From the IMG/VR virus record IMGVR_UViG_3300046048_000112, positions 1 to 21,317 of that record: 21,317 bases of DNA, one strand, 5' to 3'. How positions within the stretch are numbered: position 1 is the first letter of the stretch; every line of letters begins with the position of its first letter. Of the stretch, positions 1-6,687 are shown one piece after another. The notes below the pieces were generated by a model. That model did not search any database. It was given only the letters and a program-made list of their open reading frames with translations, and was not told the DNA's origin. Both the position numbers and the translations under genes were made by a program. The stretch comes from a virus.

Positions 1-45
1 ATCAAATGGTGGGGCTTAAAACTCCACTCGAACACTGGAAACTGA
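1..45 (+). CDS. C-terminal tail of an upstream gene (partial)
   Basis: Frame 1 is open from the window edge to a TGA at 43-45 and encodes only the tail IKWWGLKLHSNTGN. The stop lies 13 bases before the next start, the tight spacing seen throughout this operon, so it is probably the end of a real gene. Too little remains to identify it. Because the next genes are DUF3150-like and VWA/metallopeptidase-like, and such genes usually follow a MoxR-type AAA ATPase in phages, the missing gene may be that ATPase. That identity comes from context alone. Confidence 0.4.
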   Translation: MKWWGLKLHSNTGN

Positions 46-58
46 AAGGAGAAGTGAA

Positions 59-1285
59 ATGAATGCGATGAATGAGAAGTTACGTCAGGCAATCGAGGCG
101 GCTCAGAACGCAACACCTGAGGTGATGCGCCACGAGACCATGCACGAGGCGATGGAGCGCAAGCCCACACCCGAGGAGTGGAACAAGGAGACGGGTGAAC
201 TCGGCCACCATACCTCTACCCATGAGGGATGTAGTTGTGGGTGTGACCCTAACTACAGCCAGTGCGGTGGGTGCGGGTGTGATGTGCGCCAGTGCATCTG
301 CGAATCTACTTATGCTGACGAAGAGTTGTGCAGTCAGCCCGACATGGGTGGCACCGATCACGAGGACCGCGCTGACGTCGTCGACGACGTCGTCGCTCCA
401 TCGTACCAACCTGCAAAGCTCGCCCACATCAAGGGGCTTGATGAGAAGGCCGTCTTGATACAGCTCAAGCGCAGGCAGTACAGCCCATACAAGCTGGATA
501 AGGATGAGACAGATGCTTATGGTGCAGGCAACGTCAACAAGCACCTATTCAGTGGCTCAGATAATCGTGTGAAGAAAGCTATGTCAGCTTATGGTGAAGT
601 CTATACCTTCGTGAAAGACAACACCGTCCCTTGGAGCACCGGCATAGAGTTGTTGAACATCAACAACTACATCGACTTCACTCGTGAACTGCGTGCGCTC
701 ATAACTAAAGCTGATGCGGCGGTAGATGATCTGGTTACCCACTGGAATGACGAGGTAGCCGAGGACATGGCACGCCTCACCAAGATTGCGCAGGCAAAAG
801 GCAAGCCGAGCCTCGCCAACATGGATGACTACCCATCGGCCGAAGAAATGCAGGGGAAGTGGAGCATCGAGGTCAGGTATATGCCTGTGCCTACGACTGG
901 TGACTTCCGAGTGAACATCAGCGACGAGGACAAGGCCACGTTGCAACAGCAGTTGGATGACGCCGAGAAGAATGCGTCAACCCACGTCATAGAGCAGATG
1001 CTTGACCCGATGCGCTGTGCTGTAGAGAAGTTGAGCGTTCCCATCGGAGTGGATGGGAGTGTGTTCCGTGACAGCCTGATCGACAACATGGTCGAGGTGT
1101 CTGAGCGTATGAACAAGGTAAACATCAGTGATGACCCCGTTGTACAGCAACAGATCAACGACCTGCGTGCGTTGGTCGGCGTCTACGCCAGTAAGAAAGA
1201 AGCATTGCGTCAGTCTCAACCCTTCCGTGCTGACGCCAAGGCGAAGATCGACGAGCTTATGGGAAGGATGAAAGGGTTGGTGTGA
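59..1285 (+). CDS. DUF3150-like protein with Cys-rich N-terminal region
   Basis: The protein has 408 residues and starts at an ATG 7 bases after an AAGGAG site. Residues about 1-115 are variable and contain nine cysteines between 58 and 91 (CSCGC, CGGCGC and CIC patterns), suggesting metal binding. Residues about 125-408 look like the DUF3150 family: a KLDK stretch near 145, a VPW...GIELL segment near 193, a DYPSAEEM segment near 263 and a MPVPTTGDFRV segment near 280, with helical, coiled-coil-prone ends. DUF3150 genes are usually found in phages and proteobacteria beside MoxR-type AAA ATPases and VWA proteins; the biochemical role is unknown. A VWA/metallopeptidase gene follows two small genes downstream, supporting the call. 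The Cys-rich stretch is joined to the conserved part through a short acidic DVVDDVV linker. The family is fairly secure; the function is not known. Confidence 0.7.
   Translation: MNAMNEKLRQAIEAAQNATPEVMRHETMHEAMERKPTPEEWNKETGELGHHTSTHEGCSCGCDPNYSQCGGCGCDVRQCICESTYADEELCSQPDMGGTDHEDRADVVDDVVAPSYQPAKLAHIKGLDEKAVLIQLKRRQYSPYKLDKDETDAYGAGNVNKHLFSGSDNRVKKAMSAYGEVYTFVKDNTVPWSTGIELLNINNYIDFTRELRALITKADAAVDDLVTHWNDEVAEDMARLTKIAQAKGKPSLANMDDYPSAEEMQGKWSIEVRYMPVPTTGDFRVNISDEDKATLQQQLDDAEKNASTHVIEQMLDPMRCAVEKLSVPIGVDGSVFRDSLIDNMVEVSERMNKVNISDDPVVQQQINDLRALVGVYASKKEALRQSQPFRADAKAKIDELMGRMKGLV
374..391. repeat. Perfect 18-bp palindrome inside the DUF3150-like gene
   Basis: GACGTCGTCGACGACGTC reads identically on both strands. 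It encodes the DVVDDVV linker between the Cys-rich and conserved parts of the protein. It may simply reflect alternating GAC and GTC codons rather than a binding site. Confidence 0.6.
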
Positions 1286-1434
1286 TGACCAGAGCAGAAC
1301 AAAGACAGGCATGGCGAGCATTCCTCAAACTGGTAGGTCGTAAGAACAAGTGCACCTTTGCCGAGTTCCCTACCGAGGAGGCACGCTACTACGCAGTCAC
1401 CAGAATGGGGGTGAAATATGTCAACGATAGATAG
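1285..1434 (+). CDS. Small basic hypothetical protein (49 aa)
   Basis: An ATG overlaps the stop of the DUF3150-like gene (TGATG at 1283-1287) and the frame runs to a TAG at 1432-1434. The 49-residue product begins MTRAEQRQAWRAFLKLVGRK and is rich in Arg and Lys, with no transmembrane segment or clear motif. It overlaps the next gene by 17 bases, which is typical of this operon, and fills a stretch that would otherwise be empty. The GAAGGATGAAAGG sequence before the start can serve as a ribosome binding site. It is not a recognised family; it could be a small accessory protein of the DUF3150/VWA cassette. Confidence 0.55.
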   Translation: MTRAEQRQAWRAFLKLVGRKNKCTFAEFPTEEARYYAVTRMGVKYVNDR

Positions 1435-1681
1435 TAGAACCAAGCTTGAGAACCCGTCAATATGGCACGTAGGGTATTGGACACCGCATCTTATCCGGTG
1501 GCAACACCAACTGTACAGGCTGTTCCCTACTCAGATGCGGGAGATTGAACAGCTTACGGCAAACCAATGTAAGCAGACTATGCTTATGTATCAAGACGAG
1601 TACGCCGTGTTCTGTGCGGTGGAAAGGATGACCCTACCCCAACACCTTAGAGAGGAAGAGAGGAGACACGAACATGATTGA
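1418..1681 (+). CDS. Hypothetical protein (87 aa)
   Basis: The start ATG follows a GGGGGTGAA site, and the frame ends inside the start region of the metallopeptidase gene (8-base overlap). The product is soluble-looking, rich in aromatic residues and His near the N-terminus (HVGYWTPHLIRWQHQLYRLF), and ends in a charged tail EERRHEHD. I do not recognise the family. Its position between the DUF3150-like and VWA/metallopeptidase genes, overlapping both neighbours, suggests co-translation with that cassette. Confidence 0.7.
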   Translation: MSTIDSRTKLENPSIWHVGYWTPHLIRWQHQLYRLFPTQMREIEQLTANQCKQTMLMYQDEYAVFCAVERMTLPQHLREEERRHEHD

Positions 1682-2807
1682 CATGACCGTAGTTAAACAC
1701 AAGGTAGCCAAGGCCAAGTCCTTGTTGATCCTTGACCATCCGTTCTTCGGCTCGACTGTATCGAAGAGGCCGTTGGTTTGGACAGACGCAGTTCCGACTG
1801 CCGCGTGCAGTAAGATCGGAACCATCTACCTGAACCCTGAGTTCGTTGCCACGCTGAAGACGTCGCAGATTGTGTTCCTTCTGGCGCATGAGGCACTGCA
1901 CTACATGCTCATGCACGCACTACGTATGGGGCATCGTAAGCAACAGCCTTGGAACATCGCCGGTGATAAGGTGATCAACGATACCCTTACCAACGCAAAG
2001 GTTGGTGAGTTTATTGAAGGTGGTGTCACCTTTGATGGGGCACGCAACCACGCAACCGAGGAACTGTATGATGAGAACGATGATTGGGGTGGCGGAGGTG
2101 GTGGTATCGGCGATGATGTGGGCATTGCGCCGGGAGATGACGAGCCTATGGATGAAAGCTCTATCCATGAGCTGGAAGCCAAGGTGAAGATCGAAGCCAT
2201 CCAGTCTGCGAAGGCGGCGAAGGCCGTGGGCAAACTGCCTGCGTCTATGGAGCAGATGATTGATGAACTCATCAACGTCAAGACACCGTGGCATGAGATA
2301 CTCGAACGCTTTATGACGAACAGGATACGAGATGGGTACTCGTGGAAACGTCCGAACCGCAGGTTCATAAGCAAGGGATTGTACCTGCCCGGAACCGACT
2401 ACATCCCGAGGATGGGGCACCTTGTCATAGCTCAGGACACGTCCGGCTCCATCGGTCAGCGTGAACGCAACGAGTTCAACGCGCACTTCAACCGCATCCT
2501 CGATGTGTGTGGGCCGGAGAGAGTGACGGTGCTGTACTGTGATGCGGCCATCAATCGTGTCGATACCTTCACGCCCGAAGAATTCCCTGTCATGCTGAAG
2601 CCTTGCGGCGGGGGTGGTACATCCTTCCGTCCTGTCATTGACTGGGTACTTGCTTGTGGTGAAGAGGTTGAGTGTCTGGTGTATCTAACTGATGGGTATG
2701 GTGATCAGTCGTGCATACCTGAACCGGCGTTCCCTACTGTGTGGTTGACGACTGGAAGTGAAGACTTTGATTGGGGAACCATAATCAAATTTGAACCGGA
2801 GGAATAG
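1674..2807 (+). CDS. DUF2201-type metallopeptidase with VWA-like domain
   Basis: The protein has 377 residues and an ATG preceded by GAGAGGAG. The N-terminal part has a zinc-protease signature HEALH at residues 72-76, followed by NIAGD at 94-98, as in the putative metallopeptidase family DUF2201. A Gly/Asp-rich linker (about 137-160) leads to a C-terminal VWA-like domain with the metal-site motif DTSGS at 255-259, a conserved GGTSF at 314-318 and LTDGYGD at 338-344. VWA domains bind partner proteins through a metal ion, and this family is usually encoded with MoxR-type AAA ATPases that remodel protein complexes. Both the protease-type and VWA metal-binding residues look intact. It may be a protease, or a metal-dependent adaptor that keeps the fold; the substrate is unknown. 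Domain assignment is strong, biological role inferred. Confidence 0.85.
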   Translation: MIDMTVVKHKVAKAKSLLILDHPFFGSTVSKRPLVWTDAVPTAACSKIGTIYLNPEFVATLKTSQIVFLLAHEALHYMLMHALRMGHRKQQPWNIAGDKVINDTLTNAKVGEFIEGGVTFDGARNHATEELYDENDDWGGGGGGIGDDVGIAPGDDEPMDESSIHELEAKVKIEAIQSAKAAKAVGKLPASMEQMIDELINVKTPWHEILERFMTNRIRDGYSWKRPNRRFISKGLYLPGTDYIPRMGHLVIAQDTSGSIGQRERNEFNAHFNRILDVCGPERVTVLYCDAAINRVDTFTPEEFPVMLKPCGGGGTSFRPVIDWVLACGEEVECLVYLTDGYGDQSCIPEPAFPTVWLTTGSEDFDWGTIIKFEPEE

Positions 2808-2809
2808 TC

Positions 2810-3529
2810 ATGAAAGAGTTTGAGTTTAACCATGCGCAACAATCGTGGGACAGATACAAAGAGTTCCACACAACTGGGTGGGATCATCCGTTCGTTGAGT
2901 TTGCCAACGGGCAACTCATCATCACCCACCTCCCTAACCCTCGCAATCGGAAGATGTATGACAGGTACGACATACAGTTGGTGACTACCACCGATCCCGA
3001 CGTTCCCCGTCTGTACCTGAACAGTGAGGACGAGAACCCCATACCCAAAGCATGGGTGCAACAGGGTGGGCAACAGTATCTGGCAGTAGATTGGGAGCGT
3101 GAGGTAGCTGTTGCTATCGGCTACCTTTGGTACAAACAGGGTACGCCCACACACTGGACAGAATCAGTGCCCGACAACATCAACGGTGCGAGTGTGTACT
3201 GGTCTGGCCCGAAGCGTCTGCCCATAGCACTGTGTGGTATCACCGTCAGCACCCCCGACAAGGTACGCAACGCAGAAATCCAAGAGAAACTAAGGGAAGT
3301 TATCCCTGCCCTCCATGCTATCGAGCGGATGAAGAACCCACCCATCCCTCGCTACCTGCACGGTGGGAAGATAGACCTGAAGGTGGAGTGGCTTGACCTA
3401 ACAACTGAGCAACTCGTTGCTGAGTTATCTAGGGATGACCACACTCTAAAATCCGTGACACGGTGCGGGTTCAACTCGTTGCGTGTCGTTCAAGAAGTAC
3501 CTTACCTCTACGTTAAGAAAGGAAACTAA
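2810..3529 (+). CDS. Hypothetical protein (239 aa)
   Basis: The ATG lies 2 bases after the previous stop with a GGAGGAATAG site. The product appears globular, with many aromatic residues and no transmembrane segment or recognised motif. A middle stretch reads like beta-strands (QYLAVDWEREVAVAIGYLWY), and the C-terminal third contains a charged helix-like region. It belongs to the same transcription unit as the metallopeptidase/VWA gene and may be part of that cassette. No function can be assigned from the sequence. Confidence 0.75.
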   Translation: MKEFEFNHAQQSWDRYKEFHTTGWDHPFVEFANGQLIITHLPNPRNRKMYDRYDIQLVTTTDPDVPRLYLNSEDENPIPKAWVQQGGQQYLAVDWEREVAVAIGYLWYKQGTPTHWTESVPDNINGASVYWSGPKRLPIALCGITVSTPDKVRNAEIQEKLREVIPALHAIERMKNPPIPRYLHGGKIDLKVEWLDLTTEQLVAELSRDDHTLKSVTRCGFNSLRVVQEVPYLYVKKGN

Positions 3530-3532
3530 ACT

Positions 3533-4114
3533 ATGGCAAACACAGCAATCTACAAAGCGCAGTCTATGTTGGGTAGGTGTGAAGCGTTGTCGCACATCAC
3601 CGCTACCATCGACCCCAGCCGGTGGACGTCTCGCAAAAAAGGACTTATCACCAAAGCCATCACCGATGGTATCGCCGCTTGCGGTAAAGATACGGCTTGG
3701 CTCGTAACAAGGATGGTGGAATCTGAGTGTGGTGAATCGCTTCCTTCGCTAACCCGTTGGGGTACGTGTATCCGGGCCGAGCACATCAAGCCGGAGAGGT
3801 TAGATGATTTGATGGCGTATACAGCCGCATGGATACGGCTCAGGCAATCCAAAGCTACAGAAAGGATCGACCAGTGGGGCAGGAAGCGCGTGGTAGGTGG
3901 TATAAGCTGGACAGAGAAGAGGTTTCTGGAAGAGCTTAACTTCCACAGTGTGTCTGAGATACCTGTGAACTCTCGGATGACGCATAAGGAACGTCATATG
4001 TTTATACGTGAGTATATTGTAGAGCCGGACACAGACCAACAACGTGCCCGTGATAGGCTGGTCGAGAGGATTAATAATGATGAGCCTATAACATTCGTGT
4101 TCGCCAACAACTAA
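3533..4114 (+). CDS. Hypothetical protein (193 aa)
   Basis: The start ATG follows AAAGGAAAC and lies 3 bases after the previous stop. The product is mildly basic and mostly helical in appearance. It has a DPSRWTSRKKGLITKAITDG segment near residues 27-46, and ends with charged and Asn-rich residues. No conserved catalytic pattern or membrane segment is evident and I do not recognise the family. Coding is supported by tight spacing to both neighbours and by a strong AAAAGGAGG site for the next gene just after its stop. Confidence 0.75.
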   Translation: MANTAIYKAQSMLGRCEALSHITATIDPSRWTSRKKGLITKAITDGIAACGKDTAWLVTRMVESECGESLPSLTRWGTCIRAEHIKPERLDDLMAYTAAWIRLRQSKATERIDQWGRKRVVGGISWTEKRFLEELNFHSVSEIPVNSRMTHKERHMFIREYIVEPDTDQQRARDRLVERINNDEPITFVFANN

Positions 4115-4130
4115 CAAAAGGAGGTACATC

Positions 4131-4802
4131 ATGGCGTACGTACGTATCACAGATGAGATGAGGAAGAGGGTGGGTGAGACCGTTGAGCGCATGAAGCAGA
4201 ATGAGATACGTCACCTTCAGATTGACGAGCTTTCGGTCGGAACTCCAGAGTACGAATCTATTGTTGCCATCATAGAAGATGACGCATGGGGAAAGTTTCT
4301 TCCGCTGAAGGCACAGATGCCATCAGAATGGTTCTCTACCATCGACTCAGTTGAGGCGCGGTTCATGGATACTAACGGCCTGACAGTCCATCGCCCGAGG
4401 GTGGTATTGAGTGACCCCCACGACAAGTTCCCACCGAACGTCAGCAGGTGGGGGTTGAGCGTGAACATCCGCATCGAAAAATGTAATGATGTGGTGGTCA
4501 CGTGGCTGGCCAACATAGCTGTCGCTAAGGAGAAGAAGAAAGAGTGCGAAGCTAAGTTCTCTACCATCCGTGCCCAACTGCTTAACTTCTTGACGCAACA
4601 CGCCTCACTCAACACCGCACTCAAGGAGCTACCGGAGCTTGAGATGTATGTTCCCTCCGACTATATGGACAGGGTGCGAGAAAAGGTAGTGCGCAACAAA
4701 CCGGAACCACGAACGGCCGCAGAAGACGAACCACCATTGGTTGACAAGGATTTGCTGACCAGCACGGCCGTAGCCGCCCGTATTCAGGGCGTAAAAGGAT
4801 GA
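4131..4802 (+). CDS. Hypothetical protein (223 aa), last gene of the left cassette
   Basis: The ATG is preceded by an excellent AAAAGGAGG site. The N-terminal half contains a conserved-looking segment (MPSEWFSTIDSVEARF near residue 63) followed by beta-rich sequence. Residues about 125-160 form a Lys/Glu-rich helix, probably a coiled coil (AKEKKKECEAKFSTIRAQ). The C-terminal 40 residues are Pro/Glu-rich and probably flexible. The organisation (mixed domain, coiled coil, floppy tail) would suit a structural or adaptor protein, but the family is not recognised. A promoter region follows, so this gene probably ends the left-hand transcription unit or is read through into the next. Confidence 0.75.
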   Translation: MAYVRITDEMRKRVGETVERMKQNEIRHLQIDELSVGTPEYESIVAIIEDDAWGKFLPLKAQMPSEWFSTIDSVEARFMDTNGLTVHRPRVVLSDPHDKFPPNVSRWGLSVNIRIEKCNDVVVTWLANIAVAKEKKKECEAKFSTIRAQLLNFLTQHASLNTALKELPELEMYVPSDYMDRVREKVVRNKPEPRTAAEDEPPLVDKDLLTSTAVAARIQGVKG

Positions 4803-4848
4803 ACATCAACGTGGGGGAAGGTTTATGAGCGAAGACCTTGACACCTAG
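4799..4848 (+). other. Two overlapping mini reading frames before a promoter
   Basis: An ATG at 4799 overlaps the stop of the previous gene and gives MNINVGEGL (stop 4826-4828). A second ATG at 4825 overlaps that stop, is preceded by GGGGGAAGG, and gives MSEDLDT (stop 4846-4848). Both keep the ATGA overlap style of real genes here. They could be remnants of a lost gene or leader peptides; they may equally be chance. Confidence 0.25.
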
Positions 4849-4866
4849 TAATTCATATGATATAAA
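4838..4866 (+). promoter_or_regulatory. Sigma70-like promoter before the early small genes
   Basis: A perfect -35 TTGACA (4838-4843) is followed after 17 bases by TATAAA (4861-4866). The palindrome TCATATGA at 4853-4860 sits between the boxes and could be an operator half. It would drive the genes starting at 4907. Confidence 0.65.
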
Positions 4867-4868
4867 GG

Positions 4869-4877
4869 TGCTATAAT
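4869..4877 (+). promoter_or_regulatory. Overlapping extended -10 promoter element
   Basis: TGCTATAAT is a perfect extended -10 (TGnTATAAT). It lies only a few bases downstream of the TATAAA box and has no good -35 at 16-18 bases. It may be the true -10, or give a second start site about 11 bases downstream of the first. Confidence 0.5.
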
Positions 4878-4906
4878 TTCGCCTCACTAACAGAAGGAGA
4901 CCGCCT

Positions 4907-5113
4907 ATGAAACAACCGACCATTCGCCAGTTGGAGCTGGCGAACCCCGAGTTCTTTTCCCCAGAACTTGGGAAGTACGGAGAGATCACAAGCCACAAGT
5001 TCGAGCAAGAACCATCGGGGCTGATGTGGAAAGTCCGTACTAAGTTAGGAACGTACCCAGTGTACAGGGTTGGTAAAGATTTGTCACTGGATTACGTAAG
5101 GCATGGGTGGTAA
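4907..5113 (+). CDS. Small hypothetical protein (68 aa)
   Basis: The start ATG follows AGAAGGAGA and is the first gene after the promoter region at 4838-4877, which makes it a leading gene of the transcript. The product is soluble and mixed in charge, with a probable beta-hairpin (SGLMWKVRTKLGTYPVYRVG). No known family is recognised. First genes of phage early transcripts are often host-takeover or regulatory proteins, but nothing in this sequence shows that directly. Confidence 0.65.
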   Translation: MKQPTIRQLELANPEFFSPELGKYGEITSHKFEQEPSGLMWKVRTKLGTYPVYRVGKDLSLDYVRHGW

Positions 5114-5115
5114 CC

Positions 5116-5328
5116 ATGCCTGTGCTAATGAACGAAAAGTATCTTCGTGAGTTAGCGGAACTGGTGGATGGCCTTACTGATAAGGACATCTGCCCAGAGG
5201 ATGGTGCACGGCTACTGGCGAAACTGCTGGACGCCGTGCCCATCCTTGTTTCGCAGATAATCAACCTTCAACAGGCGCTTCTCGAAATCAATCCGAGCAC
5301 GCCCCCAACAACAAGGAGGTTACAATGA
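5116..5328 (+). CDS. Small helical acidic protein (70 aa)
   Basis: The ATG at 5116 is preceded by GGGTGG. A GTG at 5107 in the same frame is an alternative that would overlap the previous gene. The product is mostly leucine-rich helix with alternating acidic residues (YLRELAELVDGLTDKDICPE and a following ARLLAKLLD stretch), consistent with a small dimerising protein. Its stop TGA overlaps the ATG of the XRE regulator that follows, so the two are probably translationally coupled. It might be a partner of that regulator; the family is unknown. Confidence 0.6.
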   Translation: MPVLMNEKYLRELAELVDGLTDKDICPEDGARLLAKLLDAVPILVSQIINLQQALLEINPSTPPTTRRLQ

Positions 5329-5546
5329 GTAATCTTGTCATGAAGACATGGGATACGGAGACTACGCCGCCCCGTGTCAAAGCCGTACTGACCGCACTGA
5401 ACCGGACGCAGGCTCAGCTTGCCGACGTCCTCGGTGTGTCGTTGGTCACCGTCAACCGATGGGCGAATGGCCGTACTGTGCCCGATCGCCGTAGCCGGAC
5501 GATGCTCGAAAAACTTGAGCGTGTCTACGTCCAGAAGGAGGCGTAA
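5325..5546 (+). CDS. XRE-family (Cro/CI-type) helix-turn-helix regulator
   Basis: This 73-residue protein has a perfect ribosome binding site (AAGGAGGTTACA). Residues about 29-52 form a classical helix-turn-helix: TQAQLADVLGVSLVTVNRWA, followed by NGRTVPDRRSR, the usual Cro/CI-type layout. There is almost nothing beyond the HTH, so it is a minimal DNA-binding protein that would dimerise weakly, or act with a partner such as the preceding small helical protein. It is a candidate binder for the palindromes in the window's promoters (4853-4860, 13546-13567), which is inference. Fold assignment is strong. Confidence 0.85.
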   Translation: MSNLVMKTWDTETTPPRVKAVLTALNRTQAQLADVLGVSLVTVNRWANGRTVPDRRSRTMLEKLERVYVQKEA

Positions 5547-5547
5547 C

Positions 5548-5988
5548 ATGAGTCGCCTATGTGATGTATGCGGTCATTCCCTGACCCTCGATACGCTCGG
5601 TATGGAGTGGGGATTCGTAGCTAACGCACCGATGAATACTACCCGTCATTACACCTGCGATAGCGGTCATCCCGGTGCGTTCCATACGACAAGCACAGCT
5701 ACGGACGATTACTTCAGCCGTAAGCACGACAGTGGGAAGCCAGACTACACCCTTCTCCCACTTACAGAACTCGAAGGTGTCGTGCGCGTCCTTGAGTTTG
5801 GTCAGGAGAAGTACGCACGTGATAGTTGGAAGCAGACGCCGGATGGGTATCGTCGATACCTTGCCGCCGCCATGCGCCACCTTGCCGACGAGCTGAGCAA
5901 GGACGACATTGATATTGAGAGCGGCCTGCCTGTGATTGACCACGCAATCACAGACCTCATCTTCGCTCGATGGTTCAAGCACCAGTGA
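5548..5988 (+). CDS. DUF5664 dATP/dGTP diphosphohydrolase-like protein
   Basis: The start ATG at 5548 follows AAGGAGGCGTAAC; an upstream in-frame ATG at 5419 lies inside the XRE gene and is rejected. The 146-residue product begins with a Cys/His-rich segment (CDVCG at about 5-9, then C and H near 37-41) that may bind zinc. From about residue 60 it has the DUF5664 pattern: KHDSGKPDYTLLP, GVVRVLEFGQEKYA, an RRYLAAAMRHL helix, and a DIESGLPVIDHAITDLIFA end. This family is annotated as a dATP/dGTP diphosphohydrolase N-terminal domain and belongs with phage nucleotide-pool enzymes. The likely job is trimming host purine dNTPs in favour of phage DNA synthesis. Zinc binding and substrate are inferred. 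Confidence 0.75.
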   Translation: MSRLCDVCGHSLTLDTLGMEWGFVANAPMNTTRHYTCDSGHPGAFHTTSTATDDYFSRKHDSGKPDYTLLPLTELEGVVRVLEFGQEKYARDSWKQTPDGYRRYLAAAMRHLADELSKDDIDIESGLPVIDHAITDLIFARWFKHQ

Positions 5989-6158
5989 GGAAGCCCCGGT
6001 ATGTGGGGTGGTGCAGGCATCACGAGATACCTGTACACGAAGATAAGTACCGGCAGAAATGTATGGCCGGTACACGTGGCAAGCGGTGCAAGTATTTTAC
6101 ATTCAAGTTGCCTGCATTTTTAATCAAGCGGAAACAACCTAAAGGAGAAAAGCGATGA
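5970..6158 (+). CDS. Small basic Cys/His protein (62 aa)
   Basis: The frame begins at an ATG 19 bases inside the previous gene; a GTG at 5985 overlapping that gene's stop (GTGA) is an alternative start. The ribosome binding site is weak. The product is strongly basic and has WCRHH, a single Cys near residue 31, and GKRCKYF, giving a CxxH...C...C pattern that could bind zinc. It ends at the ATGA overlap with the next gene. It may be a small nucleic-acid-binding protein; family unknown. The weak start signal lowers confidence. Confidence 0.5.
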   Translation: MVQAPVRKPRYVGWCRHHEIPVHEDKYRQKCMAGTRGKRCKYFTFKLPAFLIKRKQPKGEKR

Positions 6159-6532
6159 ACGAATTTGCGAGAAAACGTTGGCACTCAGACAAGAAGATTT
6201 TGGCCCACCGTGAGCAACTCAAGGCGCTCGCCAAGAACACCATCCTCGCCGCACTGGCCGATGACTTGCCCAGCAAGACACTCAAGAACGCCATGAGTTT
6301 CCATGTTGTGCGTGACTGCGACCTGCGTGCTACCCTCGAAGAGAAGGCAATCTCCTGCCACAAACTCGCCGGCTGGACAGCCTTCGTCAACAGGAAGGGC
6401 AACCTCGTCCACGTCCTGCCCCAAGAGGGAGACTTCCACATCCGTCTCCCCATCTACTACTCCATCGCCAATGCGACGGACAAGCACATCGTGCGTATCC
6501 TCCAAGGCATGGTGCACGGGAGGTTGGCATGA
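6155..6532 (+). CDS. Hypothetical protein (125 aa)
   Basis: The ATG overlaps the previous stop and follows AAAGGAGAAAAGCG, a strong site. The product has a Lys/Ala-rich helical N-terminal half, and a beta-rich C-terminal half (WTAFVNRKGNLVHVLPQEGD) ending in a helix. No motif or membrane segment is recognised. Codon use and spacing match its neighbours. It lies in the small-gene block before the polymerase and may be an accessory or host-interaction protein. Confidence 0.7.
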   Translation: MNEFARKRWHSDKKILAHREQLKALAKNTILAALADDLPSKTLKNAMSFHVVRDCDLRATLEEKAISCHKLAGWTAFVNRKGNLVHVLPQEGDFHIRLPIYYSIANATDKHIVRILQGMVHGRLA

Positions 6533-6687
6533 CACGCAAGTCTGTCATGACCGCCTGCCCCTATTGCAACGCCGCCCAAACCTACGACAAGCTACATACC
6601 CGGGTGTATGAGTGCGGGACTGTGGCTGATCGAGACACACAGATATACAGGAGAGCGTGCGGCGGCAAAGGAGAGTTGAAGCAATGA
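6529..6687 (+). CDS. Small zinc-ribbon protein (52 aa)
   Basis: The ATG at 6529 overlaps the previous stop (ATGA) and follows GGGAGG. The 52-residue product has CPYC at residues 10-13, then Cys at 29 and Cys at 44 (CGG), the arrangement of a short zinc ribbon like those in phage Lar- and Com-type small proteins. Its stop at 6685-6687 overlaps the polymerase start. It could be a zinc-stabilised regulator or an anti-restriction-type protein; only the metal-ribbon fold is supported. The frame was found by direct reading. Confidence 0.6.
   Translation: MTRKSVMTACPYCNAAQTYDKLHTRVYECGTVADRDTQIYRRACGGKGELKQ

Noticed and set aside
1920-2486. 188-codon open frame on the minus strand opposite the metallopeptidase/VWA gene
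   Set aside because: The + strand carries clear HEALH, DTSGS and LTDGYGD motifs; the antisense frame has none and no start signal.
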